Assembly (NCBI GenBank): GCA_003165315.1 | Contig: PLSX01000120.1 | Span: 1-32,931 of the forward strand | DNA from: Acidobacteriota bacterium | GTDB lineage: Bacteria; Acidobacteriota; Terriglobia; UBA7540 | DNA: 32,931 nucleotides | Reading direction: 5' to 3' | Shown: one piece after another, positions 1 to 7,842 of the stretch | Layout: every line of letters starts with the position of its first letter | Position numbering within the stretch: the stretch's first letter is position 1 | Notes under the pieces: generated by a model | Database searches by the model: none | What the model was told of the DNA's origin: nothing | What the model saw: only the letters and a program-made list of their open reading frames with translations | Position numbers and translations under genes: made by a program

Positions 1-73
1 GCATCCCCACAGCGCCTACGATTCGCTGCTTCCGCTCTCGTGTGCCCAGCCCTCAAAAATCACCCCGCCTGCT

Positions 74-120
74 GCTCATCAAACCGGCAGAAGTGATGCT
101 CATTTAAACCGGCGCGGACA
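74..120. mobile_element. Probable terminal end of an IS21-family insertion sequence
   Basis: Two near-identical motifs, GCTCATCAAACCGGC (74-88) and GCTCATTTAAACCGGC (98-113), lie 24 bp apart. The stretch ends in GCGGACA at 120, which reads TGTCCGC on the other strand. IS21-family ends typically start with TGT and carry repeated transposase-binding sites of about this size and spacing, so this looks like one IS end with the body of the element to the left, outside the window. Bases 1-73 would be inside the element. No istA or istB reading frame can be recognised there, so orientation is not determined. A reading frame that resembles an SGNH hydrolase starts directly at the boundary. Confidence 0.5.
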
Positions 121-540
121 CTCCTTGACCTGTATTCATTGCGAGCCACGCAGTTCATCCTGCAAAAGGCGCAGGAATTTTCCCGGCAGAACCACAAACA
201 TCTGCTGGTGATTCTGTTTGATCCCTATCGCGCCATGGCGGAAATGCACGAACGGGGCACACGCTACGATCAGAAGATTGTCGATTACCTGGGCCGGGAG
301 AAATTCGACTACTTCGACATGAATGAAGTCCACCTCCGGGATTTCAAAAAGTACAACATGTCGTATGAGGCATACTTGAAGCTCTATTTCATTGGCCACT
401 ACAATCCGCGGGGCAACCACTTCTTTGCCTACTCGATGAAGGATGCGGTGGTGAAATGGCTTAATCCGAAACCCATCACCTACCAAAATCCCAACCCCGA
501 AACCATCGACTTTAAAGGCTATCTGGTGGGCTACCATTGA
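121..540 (+). pseudogene. 3' fragment of an SGNH-hydrolase-like gene, cut by the IS end
   Basis: The frame reads through to a TGA at 538-540 and gives about 139 residues. The last part contains GHYNPRGNHFFAYSMKD, which resembles block V of SGNH/GDSL hydrolases, where the catalytic His precedes an Asn-x-x-Gly turn. Blocks I-III with the nucleophilic Ser are missing. The nearest usable start is a TTG at 139 without a Shine-Dalgarno sequence, and the coding-like sequence continues upstream of it as far as the IS-like boundary near 120. This fits a gene whose 5' part was separated by insertion. It could be a DltD/AlgX-like acyl-ester enzyme, but the fragment is too short to say. It is probably not functional. 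Confidence 0.55.
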
Positions 541-628
541 GGAGGTTGCCCACACCACCCCTTTTCCCGGCTTGCAATCCAACCAAGCCCCATCAACCGA
601 AGGAACCCAAAAGGGACATTTCCTCATC

Positions 629-658
629 TTGACGCCAGGAGAGCTAAGGTGATATACC
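629..658 (+). promoter_or_regulatory. Sigma70-like promoter for the UroD-like gene
   Basis: TTGACG (629-634) and TATACC (653-658) are separated by 18 bp. The -10 box ends 3 bp before the palindromic operator at 662-675, the same spacing as at the receptor promoter, which supports both elements. Confidence 0.55.
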
Positions 659-661
659 GTG

Positions 662-675
662 CGTGCTCGTGCACG
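662..675. promoter_or_regulatory. Candidate LacI-family operator, copy 1
   Basis: CGTGCTCGTGCACG is an imperfect palindrome: half-sites CGTGCTC and CGTGCAC match at 6 of 7 positions around a central CG, the usual architecture for LacI-family operators. It lies over the predicted transcription start, so a bound repressor should block initiation. The identical 14-mer occurs at 3658-3671 in the same position relative to a second promoter. The likely binder is the LacI-family protein encoded at 2397-3473. Confidence 0.65.
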
Positions 676-1113
676 GAAAGAAGCTGCCCTGTCTCACAAT
701 GACCATCCCATGAAGGCTGGGGCAGCGAGTCGCTGGACGGCGCAAATATGGCAGTCCCTGCAATGAACGGGAATCTCAACGCACTCCGGCGCCCTCAATT
801 CTATTCATCACTCACCGTTGCAGGTCCCTTCAGATGCCACGCCGGGCTCGCCCCGCCGGATGCCTTTGAAATCCGGACGGTGGAAAGATTTTCAGGCCCA
901 GCCTTGAATGAGGGATTAAGGCCACGCGAAGGGAAGCTCCGAACCGGCTCACCTCATAGGGCCGTCTCTGTTCGCCTGGTGGCGTGGAAAATGGAAATTT
1001 GAAATTGATTGAGGAACTCGGCAAGTCAGCACGGAACTGAATAGACGGGTCAGGGGTGAAACCTGTGTGCAAAACCAACCCCGCGGCGTACTCAAAGCGG
1101 ATGGAGGGATGAA

Positions 1114-2181
1114 GTGGAATTACAAGGAAAGCCGGATTTCGAAGAAGCCATGCAACGCATCGAGGCGTGGTTCAAACACGAGAAACTCGACCGCCCTCCC
1201 GTACGCTTTGCCCAGCACAATGCCGAGTATGAGGGCACATCGACGTTGGCAGGGAGGTCGTGGCCAAGCCTGAAGGACCGCTGGTTCGACGCAGAGTATC
1301 AGGTGGACTTGTTTTTGGAGTCCATACGCGGACGCACCTTCCACGGTGAGACCTTTCCTGTCTTTTGGCCCAACCTTGGCCCAAATGTTTACGCCGCATT
1401 CCACGGCGGGGAGTTGGATTACGGTGAAGTTACCTCGTGGATCCGGCACTGCATTCACGACTGGGACGACATGGGGCGGTTAAGTTTCAGTGCGGACAAC
1501 GAATATTTCCGCGGGATCGAAGAGCTCACGCGCATCGGCTTGGAAAAAGCTCCGGGCAAATTCATGGTGGGTTACACCGACTTGCATGGCAGTCTCGATT
1601 GCGTCGCGGACTGGCGCGACCCGCAACTGCTTTGCCTCGACCTGTTGGACGCGCCGCAAAAAGTCCATGAGATGCTCGCCTTGGCGAACGAGAATTTTCT
1701 GCGGGTGTTCGACCATTACGACGCCACGTTGAAAGCTCATGGCCAGCTCTCGGTCACCTGGATGGCCATCCCATCGCGAGGCAAGATGCACATCCCGAGT
1801 TGCGACTTCACATCCATGATCTCGACGAAAGACTTTTGCGAATTCTACCTCCCGTCCATGGAACGGGAAGTCCGGCACATGACCCACAACATTTTCCACG
1901 TCGATGGCAAGGGCATGCTTCGCCATCTTGACCTCATCCTCAGCATCCCCCAGATTCAAGCCATCCAATGGGTGCAGGGCGTCGGAGACGACCTTGCGAT
2001 TATGCAGTGGTTGCCGGTTATCAAGAAAATTCAGGCTGCGGGAAAAGGCGTGGTGGTGGATTTGCAATTGGATGAGCTGGAACCGTTCATCGCGGCAATG
2101 AAGCCTGACGGCGTGTACCTTTGCATTCCCGCGGAGGAAAAGGACCAGCCGGCAATCCTCAAGCGTCTTGAGAAGTGGTGA
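1114..2181 (+). CDS. Uroporphyrinogen decarboxylase-like (UroD superfamily) protein
   Basis: A 355-residue protein with the overall look of the UroD superfamily, which includes haem-pathway decarboxylases and the zinc-dependent methyltransferases MtaA/MtbA that act with corrinoid proteins. The C-terminal half has the barrel-like signature FHVDGKGMLRHLDLIL followed by IQWVQGVGDD. In the methyltransferases the zinc ligands include a His-x-Cys motif; here the matching stretch reads His-Val-Asp, so the metal site, if any, is different. The GTG start is chosen because GGAGGG (1103-1108) sits just upstream and no other in-frame start is near. It is probably not the haem enzyme, since it lies alone in a carbohydrate locus, behind an operator shared with the TonB receptor. 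A role in handling a methylated or otherwise modified sugar is speculation. Confidence 0.75.
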   Translation: MELQGKPDFEEAMQRIEAWFKHEKLDRPPVRFAQHNAEYEGTSTLAGRSWPSLKDRWFDAEYQVDLFLESIRGRTFHGETFPVFWPNLGPNVYAAFHGGELDYGEVTSWIRHCIHDWDDMGRLSFSADNEYFRGIEELTRIGLEKAPGKFMVGYTDLHGSLDCVADWRDPQLLCLDLLDAPQKVHEMLALANENFLRVFDHYDATLKAHGQLSVTWMAIPSRGKMHIPSCDFTSMISTKDFCEFYLPSMEREVRHMTHNIFHVDGKGMLRHLDLILSIPQIQAIQWVQGVGDDLAIMQWLPVIKKIQAAGKGVVVDLQLDELEPFIAAMKPDGVYLCIPAEEKDQPAILKRLEKW

Positions 2182-2396
2182 AAGCCTGAGTTCCAAAACT
2201 CGCGTGATGCACCGGGTTGGGTGTATGACTCGTCCCCTCATTGATCCACGCTTGCCCCTCGTTCCCCGAAAACATAGCGTCTGCCGGTGTGCTGGAATCC
2301 ACCCGGGGCGGAGCATTGTCTTGATCAAACTGGGGGACGTGAGAATTTGACGGCTTGTGGAGCGGCGGCTATCATGCCCAAAGGATGGCAACTATT

Positions 2397-3473
2397 ATGA
2401 AAAGGATAAGCATTAAAGATATTGCTCGGCTTGCTAATGTTTCCAGGGGAACAGTGGACCGCGCGCTACACCAACGGGGGAACATCAGCGAACAGACGCG
2501 CAACCTGATCATGCGAATTGCCGCGGAGAAGAATTACAAGCCAAACCCAGCGGCCAGAATGCTTGTCATGGGGCGAGCCCCCGTTTCGATCGGGGTCTGC
2601 ATCCCCAAGGAGATTCGCTTGTTCTTCGATCAAGTCCGTGACGGAATTATGGAGGGGGCGCACCGTTTTGAATCCATGGGAATCAAGGCCAATTACAGCC
2701 CCTTCGAGCGGTATGGCCAGGGTGAACATGAGCGTCTCAAGGAGATGCTGGGCAGCAAGATCAAGGCCCTAATCATGGCCCCTGGCGTCGACCCGAGCCT
2801 GAGTGCGCTGATCGGGGAGGCGGAAGAAAAAAAGATCCATGTTGTTTGCGTGGCGGGGGATGTGGAGGGGAGCGTTCGGTCAACGGCAGTATGCTCGGAC
2901 CCTGAATTGAACGGAAGATGCGCCGCTGAGCTCATGGCAAAATTCGTTCGTCCCGGAGCTCGCATCGTCATTTTTACTGGAATGCTGGTGCATCCGGTGC
3001 ACTCGAAGGAGGTCAGCAGCTTTACCGAGGCCTTTGAGCAGTTCGCGGATGGAGGCAAAGTCATTGAGGTGATTGAGAATCATGAAAGCGAGGAGGAAGC
3101 GTTTCAAAAGTGCTCGGCGCTGCTCAAAAGAGTGCGACGAATCGATGGGATGTATATCAGCACCGTCAATTGTCTGCCGGTCTGCACAGCGCTTAACGCC
3201 GCAGGGCGCGCTGAGAAGGTGAAGCTCGTTACCACGGATGTGTTTCCGGAAATGGTGCCGTGGTTCGAGCGGGGGACGATCCTGGCGTCAGTTTATCAAC
3301 GTCCCTACATGCAGGGTCAGACCGCCATAAGTCTGGTTGTCGACCATGTTTTCAGCGGTCGTCCTTTTCCTCCCACCTGCTACCTCAACCCTCTGATCGT
3401 GCTTCGCTCCAATCTGCGGATGTTCCGGGAGATCTCGCACCAGAAGACCCGGAAGGAATTGAATCTGAATTGA
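2397..3473 (+). CDS. LacI-family transcriptional regulator
   Basis: A 358-residue regulator. Residues 1-50 form the LacI-type helix-turn-helix: ISIKDIARLANVSRGTVDRAL, with recognition helix around VSRGTVDRAL, followed by the hinge segment YKPNPAARML. The rest is a periplasmic-binding-protein-like effector domain (about residues 60-345) with the usual SIGVCIPKE start and a TTDVFPEM segment late in the domain, as in sugar-sensing members. The ATG at 2397 is chosen because the homeodomain-like start MKRISIKDIA begins there and AAAGGA lies 10 bp upstream; a frame extension to 2355 adds residues unlike the family. The gene lies between two promoters that carry the same palindrome, which makes it the probable local repressor of the UroD-like gene and the receptor operon. 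Its own promoter is not obvious, so read-through from the UroD-like gene is possible. Confidence 0.93.
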   Translation: MKRISIKDIARLANVSRGTVDRALHQRGNISEQTRNLIMRIAAEKNYKPNPAARMLVMGRAPVSIGVCIPKEIRLFFDQVRDGIMEGAHRFESMGIKANYSPFERYGQGEHERLKEMLGSKIKALIMAPGVDPSLSALIGEAEEKKIHVVCVAGDVEGSVRSTAVCSDPELNGRCAAELMAKFVRPGARIVIFTGMLVHPVHSKEVSSFTEAFEQFADGGKVIEVIENHESEEEAFQKCSALLKRVRRIDGMYISTVNCLPVCTALNAAGRAEKVKLVTTDVFPEMVPWFERGTILASVYQRPYMQGQTAISLVVDHVFSGRPFPPTCYLNPLIVLRSNLRMFREISHQKTRKELNLN

Positions 3474-3625
3474 CCGTTAATCCGGCACGTTCCGCTCGCG
3501 GCTCATCCCAAATGCCGCCTCATCATTTGCAAAGCTCCCGCGTCCACCCCTCCTGCTAAAATTTCATTACCCACCCCCGCAATCATTGGGTTTTTCATCA
3601 ATAAATGCTGCGGCAATAAATTCTC

Positions 3626-3654
3626 TTGACAGTGAACCGGCCCGGTGGTAAAAG
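3626..3654 (+). promoter_or_regulatory. Sigma70-like promoter for the TonB-receptor transcription unit
   Basis: A perfect TTGACA (3626-3631) is followed after 17 bp by TAAAAG (3649-3654). The operator palindrome starts 3 bp after the -10 box. This is the best promoter match in the island and probably drives the receptor and at least some of the following same-strand genes. Confidence 0.65.
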
Positions 3655-3657
3655 TCC

Positions 3658-3671
3658 CGTGCTCGTGCACG
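3658..3671. promoter_or_regulatory. Candidate LacI-family operator, copy 2
   Basis: The sequence CGTGCTCGTGCACG is identical to the site at 662-675 and has the same 3-bp distance from the -10 box. The flanking bases differ between the two copies, so the shared 14 bp is the conserved unit rather than part of a longer duplication. Confidence 0.68.
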
Positions 3672-4031
3672 TAAGGCACTTAGGCACTTTCATATCGGCA
3701 GCCTGGAAGCAATGGGCGTTGGGCAACAAGCGAGCCGATTTGTACAGTTGGTTGTCATGGGGGCCGGGAGTATGGGCAACCGTATTAAGCGATCAGAACC
3801 TCTGGCTGACGCAAGCACTCTTTGGTGTCGCGCAAGCCAGCTAACGAAAACGCGCACCGCAGCAATTGGCCCCCGCCGGTTCGCCCTAAACTTCTTAGAG
3901 CATCAGAATCTCTCCCTTAATGATACCTCGCTGACCTCTTCAGCCCGGATCGTAGACATCGCGGACAACTTCATCGATTTTCGAAAAACATCTTCGCGAT
4001 TTAATCCCAAAAGGTTCCGCTCCTCCACTTT

Positions 4032-4048
4032 TGCCCGCCATGCGGGCA
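4032..4048 (+). other. Hairpin in the receptor leader
   Basis: TGCCCGC-CAT-GCGGGCA forms a perfect 7-bp stem with a 3-base loop, 58 bp before the receptor start codon. There is no T-run, so it is not a standard terminator. It could affect mRNA stability or translation, or be chance. Confidence 0.4.
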
Positions 4049-4106
4049 TGAAATCTTGCGTCAGGTCTTGGGTCATAATGCAAAAAATCATACTAAGGAG
4101 ACCCGA

Positions 4107-7100
4107 ATGAAAACATTAACAATAAAACTCTCCGGTCTACTGCTTGTGGTTTTGCTGTGCTGGGCTATCCCCCTGCATGGGCAAAATTCTAACGCCAGCA
4201 TTGCTGGTACAGTGACCGACCAGAGCGGCGCCATGGTTCCAAATGCGAACCTGACGCTGACATTAGTCACCTCGGGCACAATCAAGACATTTACAACCGT
4301 GCAAGATGGAAACTTTTCATTTCCCAATATTCCGATTGGGAATTACGAATTGAAATGCACGGCTGCGGGATTTGAAGCTTTCGTTCAACGAGGCATCACC
4401 CTGCACTTGAATGACGTGGTCAATATCCCCGTGCAACTCAAACTGGGAGCGGCGAACCAAACGGTTGAGGTTTCCGCCAACGCCTCCCCGCTCAATTTCC
4501 AAACCCCGGTGGTGCAGCAAGGTATCGCCACCCAACAGATCAGCGCCCTTCCCCTGGAAGTCGCTGGAGCCCAGCGCGACGCCCTTAACTTCCTGGTGAT
4601 CATGCCCGGCGTCAACGCTCTGGCAGGCGGCCAGAATGAAGATTACGCGCAAATCAACGGCGGCCAGGAGGACTCGGACGAAGCGGTCCTTGATGGCGTC
4701 AGCATGGTGGAAGGTCTCCTCAGCCAAAGCGGGACGGTGGCGTGGAACGACTTCCCCATCTCCCCTGAGGCCGTAGGCGAAGTCAGTTTACTTACCTCGA
4801 ATTACGATCCCCAGTACGGAGCAACCTACTCCGCGGTGAGTATCGCCAGCACCAAAGCCGGAACGGATCAATTTCACGGTGGCGGGTACGAATATAATCG
4901 CAACACGGATTTCAATGCGCGTCAATTCGGCGTCGCTGAGCGCCCGAAGGACATCGAAAATGATTTGGGCGGTTTCATCGGCGGACCCATCCATGCGCCA
5001 GGGTTCTGGTCCGGACGCAAGAAGAGCTATTTCTTTGTAAATTTTGAGGCTTATCGTTCAGAAGGAGCGGCAGATAAACCCATTTTGACAGTGCCCACGG
5101 CATTGATGCGGGAAGGGAATTTCTCTGAATGGCCTTACCCCATCTTTGATCCCACAACCACCGCGCCCAACCTCAATTACGACCCCAGCGCGGCGGCTTC
5201 CCCCACCAATGTTCCCTATACGCGGACGCAGTTCCCGGGCAACATCATACCTCCCACTAATGCGCAATTGATGTCTTCGCTGGCGCCGGGATGGGTTAAG
5301 TTTGTGCCTCCGGCGAACCGGCCCGGGATCATCAACAATTATGAGTCCCCCTATGCCTTGGCGAATTCTCTGAACGCCCACACCGATCAGTGGGACGTCC
5401 GGGGCGACCAATATATCGGCGACAAGGATCACGTGTCAGTAACGTGGCATTATCGCGGCACCCTCCCTTTCACGCAGTATGCTCTTCCGCCGCAAATCGA
5501 CACCAACGGAACGCGTATTCCCAATTACAGCGAGGTTTCCCGGCTCAACTACGACCACACCTTCCGGCCGAACCTCCTGAACCACTTTGCCATCGGCTAC
5601 CTTGATCTGCTCACTGAGGAAGTCAACGCCTCGGACAAGTACAAGACCCAGGTTCCCCAAATTGCCGGGGTCTATACTCACAACGTCGAGTCGGGAATCG
5701 GCTTCAATGACGGATTTTCCGGCTATGGTGGGACGCAAACTCTCATCAGCACCCGGCCCACGTGGGTTGCAAACGATATGGCCACCTGGGTGAAGGGAAA
5801 GCACACGTTTTCGTTCGGCGGTGAGTACCGCAACATTGCCTACCCAACTCAGACCACACAGGGTGGTTCGGGGACCTTTGACTTTTACGACGGTACCACA
5901 GGCCTTTTGGACTATCCCACCCCGACCGGAAACGCTTATGCCAGTTTCCTGCTTGGAACTGTGAGCTCTGCGAACGTCACCTACTACTCGCTTAGCGCCT
6001 GGCGGCCGCAGGCCAAATCCCTCGGCCTTTTTGCCAGCGACACTTGGAAAGTGACCCACAAACTCAGCGTCAATTACGGAATCCGTTGGGATCTGTACCA
6101 ACCCTCGGAAGAAGCCAAGGATCAGACTTCGTTTTTGGATCCCACAAGGCCGAACCCCGGTGCTGGAAACCTTCCTGGCGCCTTGGTGTTTGCGGGCAGT
6201 AAGTGGGGCACCGCGAGCTACGGCAGCTCTTACCCGGAGACATTGTACCACCGGGCTTTCGGTCCTCGGGCCGGTGTGGCTTATGGATTGAATGACAAGA
6301 CCGTCATCCGTGGGGGATTTGGCATCTTCATGATGCAGAATTTCTACCCCGGATGGAACGGTGGAATCGCCACCGATGGGTTTAACGAGACTGTCGGATT
6401 CAGCGGCACATTGGGTGGCATGCAACCTGCATTCCTACTCCAGAATGGCGTCCCGCAAACCTTTACGCCGCCTCCGTTTATCAATGAGAGCTTTGATAAC
6501 GGCCAGGGCGGCCCCAATTACCGGCCATTTGATGGTGACCAGGTGCCGCGTGCATACCAGTGGAACCTTACCGTTGAGCGAGAGGTCGGGACGGATTTGC
6601 ACTTGTCCGCCGCCTACGTTGGCAATCACGGTTCAAGGCTGTTGTCGCAGCTTGATCCTCTCAACGCGCTGAACCCATCACTATTGACTTCGATGGGCCC
6701 GGAGTTGAATGATGATTTCGCAACCAATCAGGCTACTGTGGACGGCGTGAACCAGCCTTACACGGGTTGGGCAGGCCAAATGTCAGCCTGCGCGGCCAGC
6801 GTGGCGCAGGCCCTGCGGCCATTCCCGCAATACTGCGGTGGGTTGTACGGGCAGAACGAAAACCACGGCTGGTCAAACTACCACTCATTGCAACTGTCGG
6901 CCACGGAGCGAATGTCGCACGGCCTCTGGTTGCTCGCAAATTACACCTGGTCTAAGACGATGACCACCACCGAATTCGTACAAACTGGAGATGGTGGCAA
7001 CATCGGAGTTTCTCCGTACCAACGAAACCGTAACTACAAACTTTCCTATAACGATGTCCCCCAGATATTCAACTTGTCCTTTGCCTATGACCTCCCCTTT

Positions 7101-7637
7101 GGCAAGGGCCGCAAATGGTTGAATGAAGGTGGGGCAGTCAATCGGGTCGTCGGAGGATGGCAGGTCAGCTCAATCTTGCAGTTGCAGAGCGGTCCGCCCA
7201 TCAAGTTCTACTCCGGTTACTGCAACGTTCCCTCAGCATTTGACGCGGGTTGCTATCCGGGAGTCTTGCCGGGTGCCAATCCGTTGGTGACAAGCAAGGG
7301 TAGCTGGACTTCCCCCAGCACGGACTCCAACCCACTCTATAATGTGAACGCGTTCCAGCCCGTCAGCACCTTCAATTTCAACCTCGGTGCTGGGGCACCT
7401 ATTTCCAATTTGCGCGCGTTTGGGTATTACAACCATGACGTCGCAATAACCGACACCATTCCCATAACCGAAAAGATCCACATGCAACTTCGGTTCGAAT
7501 TCTTCAACATTTGGAACTGGCATGTCATCGGGAATAATTTTGTCACCGACGTCTCCAGCCCGAATTTTGGCGAGTGGACCGGTGGCGTAGGAGACACTCC
7601 TCGTACCATCCAGATGGGTGCCAAGTTCACGTTCTAA
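4107..7637 (+). CDS. TonB-dependent outer-membrane receptor, Oar-like
   Basis: A 1176-residue outer-membrane receptor. The start at 4107 is set by AAGGAG six bases upstream and by the signal peptide MKTLTIKLSGLLLVVLLCW, with likely cleavage after LHG. Residues about 30-115 form a carboxypeptidase-regulatory-like beta domain (SIAGTVTDQSGAMVPNA). The plug domain follows, with VLDGVSMVEG, then a long beta-barrel rich in aromatic and Asn/Gly strands. It ends in GAKFTF, a typical barrel-terminal Phe. Proteins of this build are abundant in Acidobacteriota and import or process large substrates with TonB energy; here an oligosaccharide is the natural candidate because seven glycosidase genes follow. 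No SusD-like lipoprotein is present. It should be controlled by the operator at 3658-3671. Substrate is not readable from sequence. Confidence 0.92.
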   Translation: MKTLTIKLSGLLLVVLLCWAIPLHGQNSNASIAGTVTDQSGAMVPNANLTLTLVTSGTIKTFTTVQDGNFSFPNIPIGNYELKCTAAGFEAFVQRGITLHLNDVVNIPVQLKLGAANQTVEVSANASPLNFQTPVVQQGIATQQISALPLEVAGAQRDALNFLVIMPGVNALAGGQNEDYAQINGGQEDSDEAVLDGVSMVEGLLSQSGTVAWNDFPISPEAVGEVSLLTSNYDPQYGATYSAVSIASTKAGTDQFHGGGYEYNRNTDFNARQFGVAERPKDIENDLGGFIGGPIHAPGFWSGRKKSYFFVNFEAYRSEGAADKPILTVPTALMREGNFSEWPYPIFDPTTTAPNLNYDPSAAASPTNVPYTRTQFPGNIIPPTNAQLMSSLAPGWVKFVPPANRPGIINNYESPYALANSLNAHTDQWDVRGDQYIGDKDHVSVTWHYRGTLPFTQYALPPQIDTNGTRIPNYSEVSRLNYDHTFRPNLLNHFAIGYLDLLTEEVNASDKYKTQVPQIAGVYTHNVESGIGFNDGFSGYGGTQTLISTRPTWVANDMATWVKGKHTFSFGGEYRNIAYPTQTTQGGSGTFDFYDGTTGLLDYPTPTGNAYASFLLGTVSSANVTYYSLSAWRPQAKSLGLFASDTWKVTHKLSVNYGIRWDLYQPSEEAKDQTSFLDPTRPNPGAGNLPGALVFAGSKWGTASYGSSYPETLYHRAFGPRAGVAYGLNDKTVIRGGFGIFMMQNFYPGWNGGIATDGFNETVGFSGTLGGMQPAFLLQNGVPQTFTPPPFINESFDNGQGGPNYRPFDGDQVPRAYQWNLTVEREVGTDLHLSAAYVGNHGSRLLSQLDPLNALNPSLLTSMGPELNDDFATNQATVDGVNQPYTGWAGQMSACAASVAQALRPFPQYCGGLYGQNENHGWSNYHSLQLSATERMSHGLWLLANYTWSKTMTTTEFVQTGDGGNIGVSPYQRNRNYKLSYNDVPQIFNLSFAYDLPFGKGRKWLNEGGAVNRVVGGWQVSSILQLQSGPPIKFYSGYCNVPSAFDAGCYPGVLPGANPLVTSKGSWTSPSTDSNPLYNVNAFQPVSTFNFNLGAGAPISNLRAFGYYNHDVAITDTIPITEKIHMQLRFEFFNIWNWHVIGNNFVTDVSSPNFGEWTGGVGDTPRTIQMGAKFTF

Positions 7638-7682
7638 CCCAAGCATGACAACCCGCCAGAATATAACTCTGGCACTGCATCG

Positions 7683-7704
7683 GGGAGGGCCGAAAGGCCC
7701 TCCC
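7683..7704. terminator. Strong hairpin after the receptor gene
   Basis: GGGAGGGCC-GAAA-GGCCCTCCC is a perfect 9-bp GC-rich stem with a GAAA tetraloop, 46 bp after the receptor stop. It lacks a following T-run, so it may act as an attenuating or mRNA-stabilising hairpin that lowers expression of downstream genes relative to the receptor rather than as a complete intrinsic terminator. Confidence 0.5.
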
Positions 7705-7842
7705 GAGGTGCAGGGCAGAAAAGCCTTGGAATCTCTCGAAACAGAATCATCAGACCAGCTTTGCCTCCAAATAGACCTTGCCTCCTCCTCCTAGCTCGAC
7801 AAAGATTGTGGGGATTGGCCAGGCCGAACGGGGGTGGTGAAA

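Larger units (their letters stand above)
541..1113 (+). other. 573-bp gap holding a promoter, an operator and a long leader
   Basis: After the SGNH fragment there is no convincing gene. The stretch holds the sigma70-like promoter (629-658), the palindromic operator (662-675) and then about 438 bp of apparent leader before the UroD-like start codon. Small reading frames on both strands in 748-1078 overlap one another, lack good ribosome sites and resemble nothing recognised. GC-rich sequence around 830-1010 could be an eroded repeat or an RNA element, but no defined fold was found by eye. Confidence 0.5.
3474..4106 (+). other. 633-bp gap with promoter, operator and long leader before the receptor gene
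   Basis: It contains the promoter at 3626-3654, the operator at 3658-3671, about 435 bp of leader, a perfect hairpin at 4032-4048 and a Shine-Dalgarno AAGGAG at 4095-4100. Short reading frames (for example 3712-4110) show no recognisable protein and have no ribosome site. A CATAAT at about 4072 could serve as a second -10 box, but no fitting -35 is seen. Confidence 0.5.

Noticed and set aside
748..1078. Overlapping small frames on both strands (748-1002 +, 830-1078 -) upstream of the UroD-like gene
   Set aside because: They overlap each other, have no good ribosome sites and match no family I know; they more likely reflect stop-poor GC-rich leader sequence.
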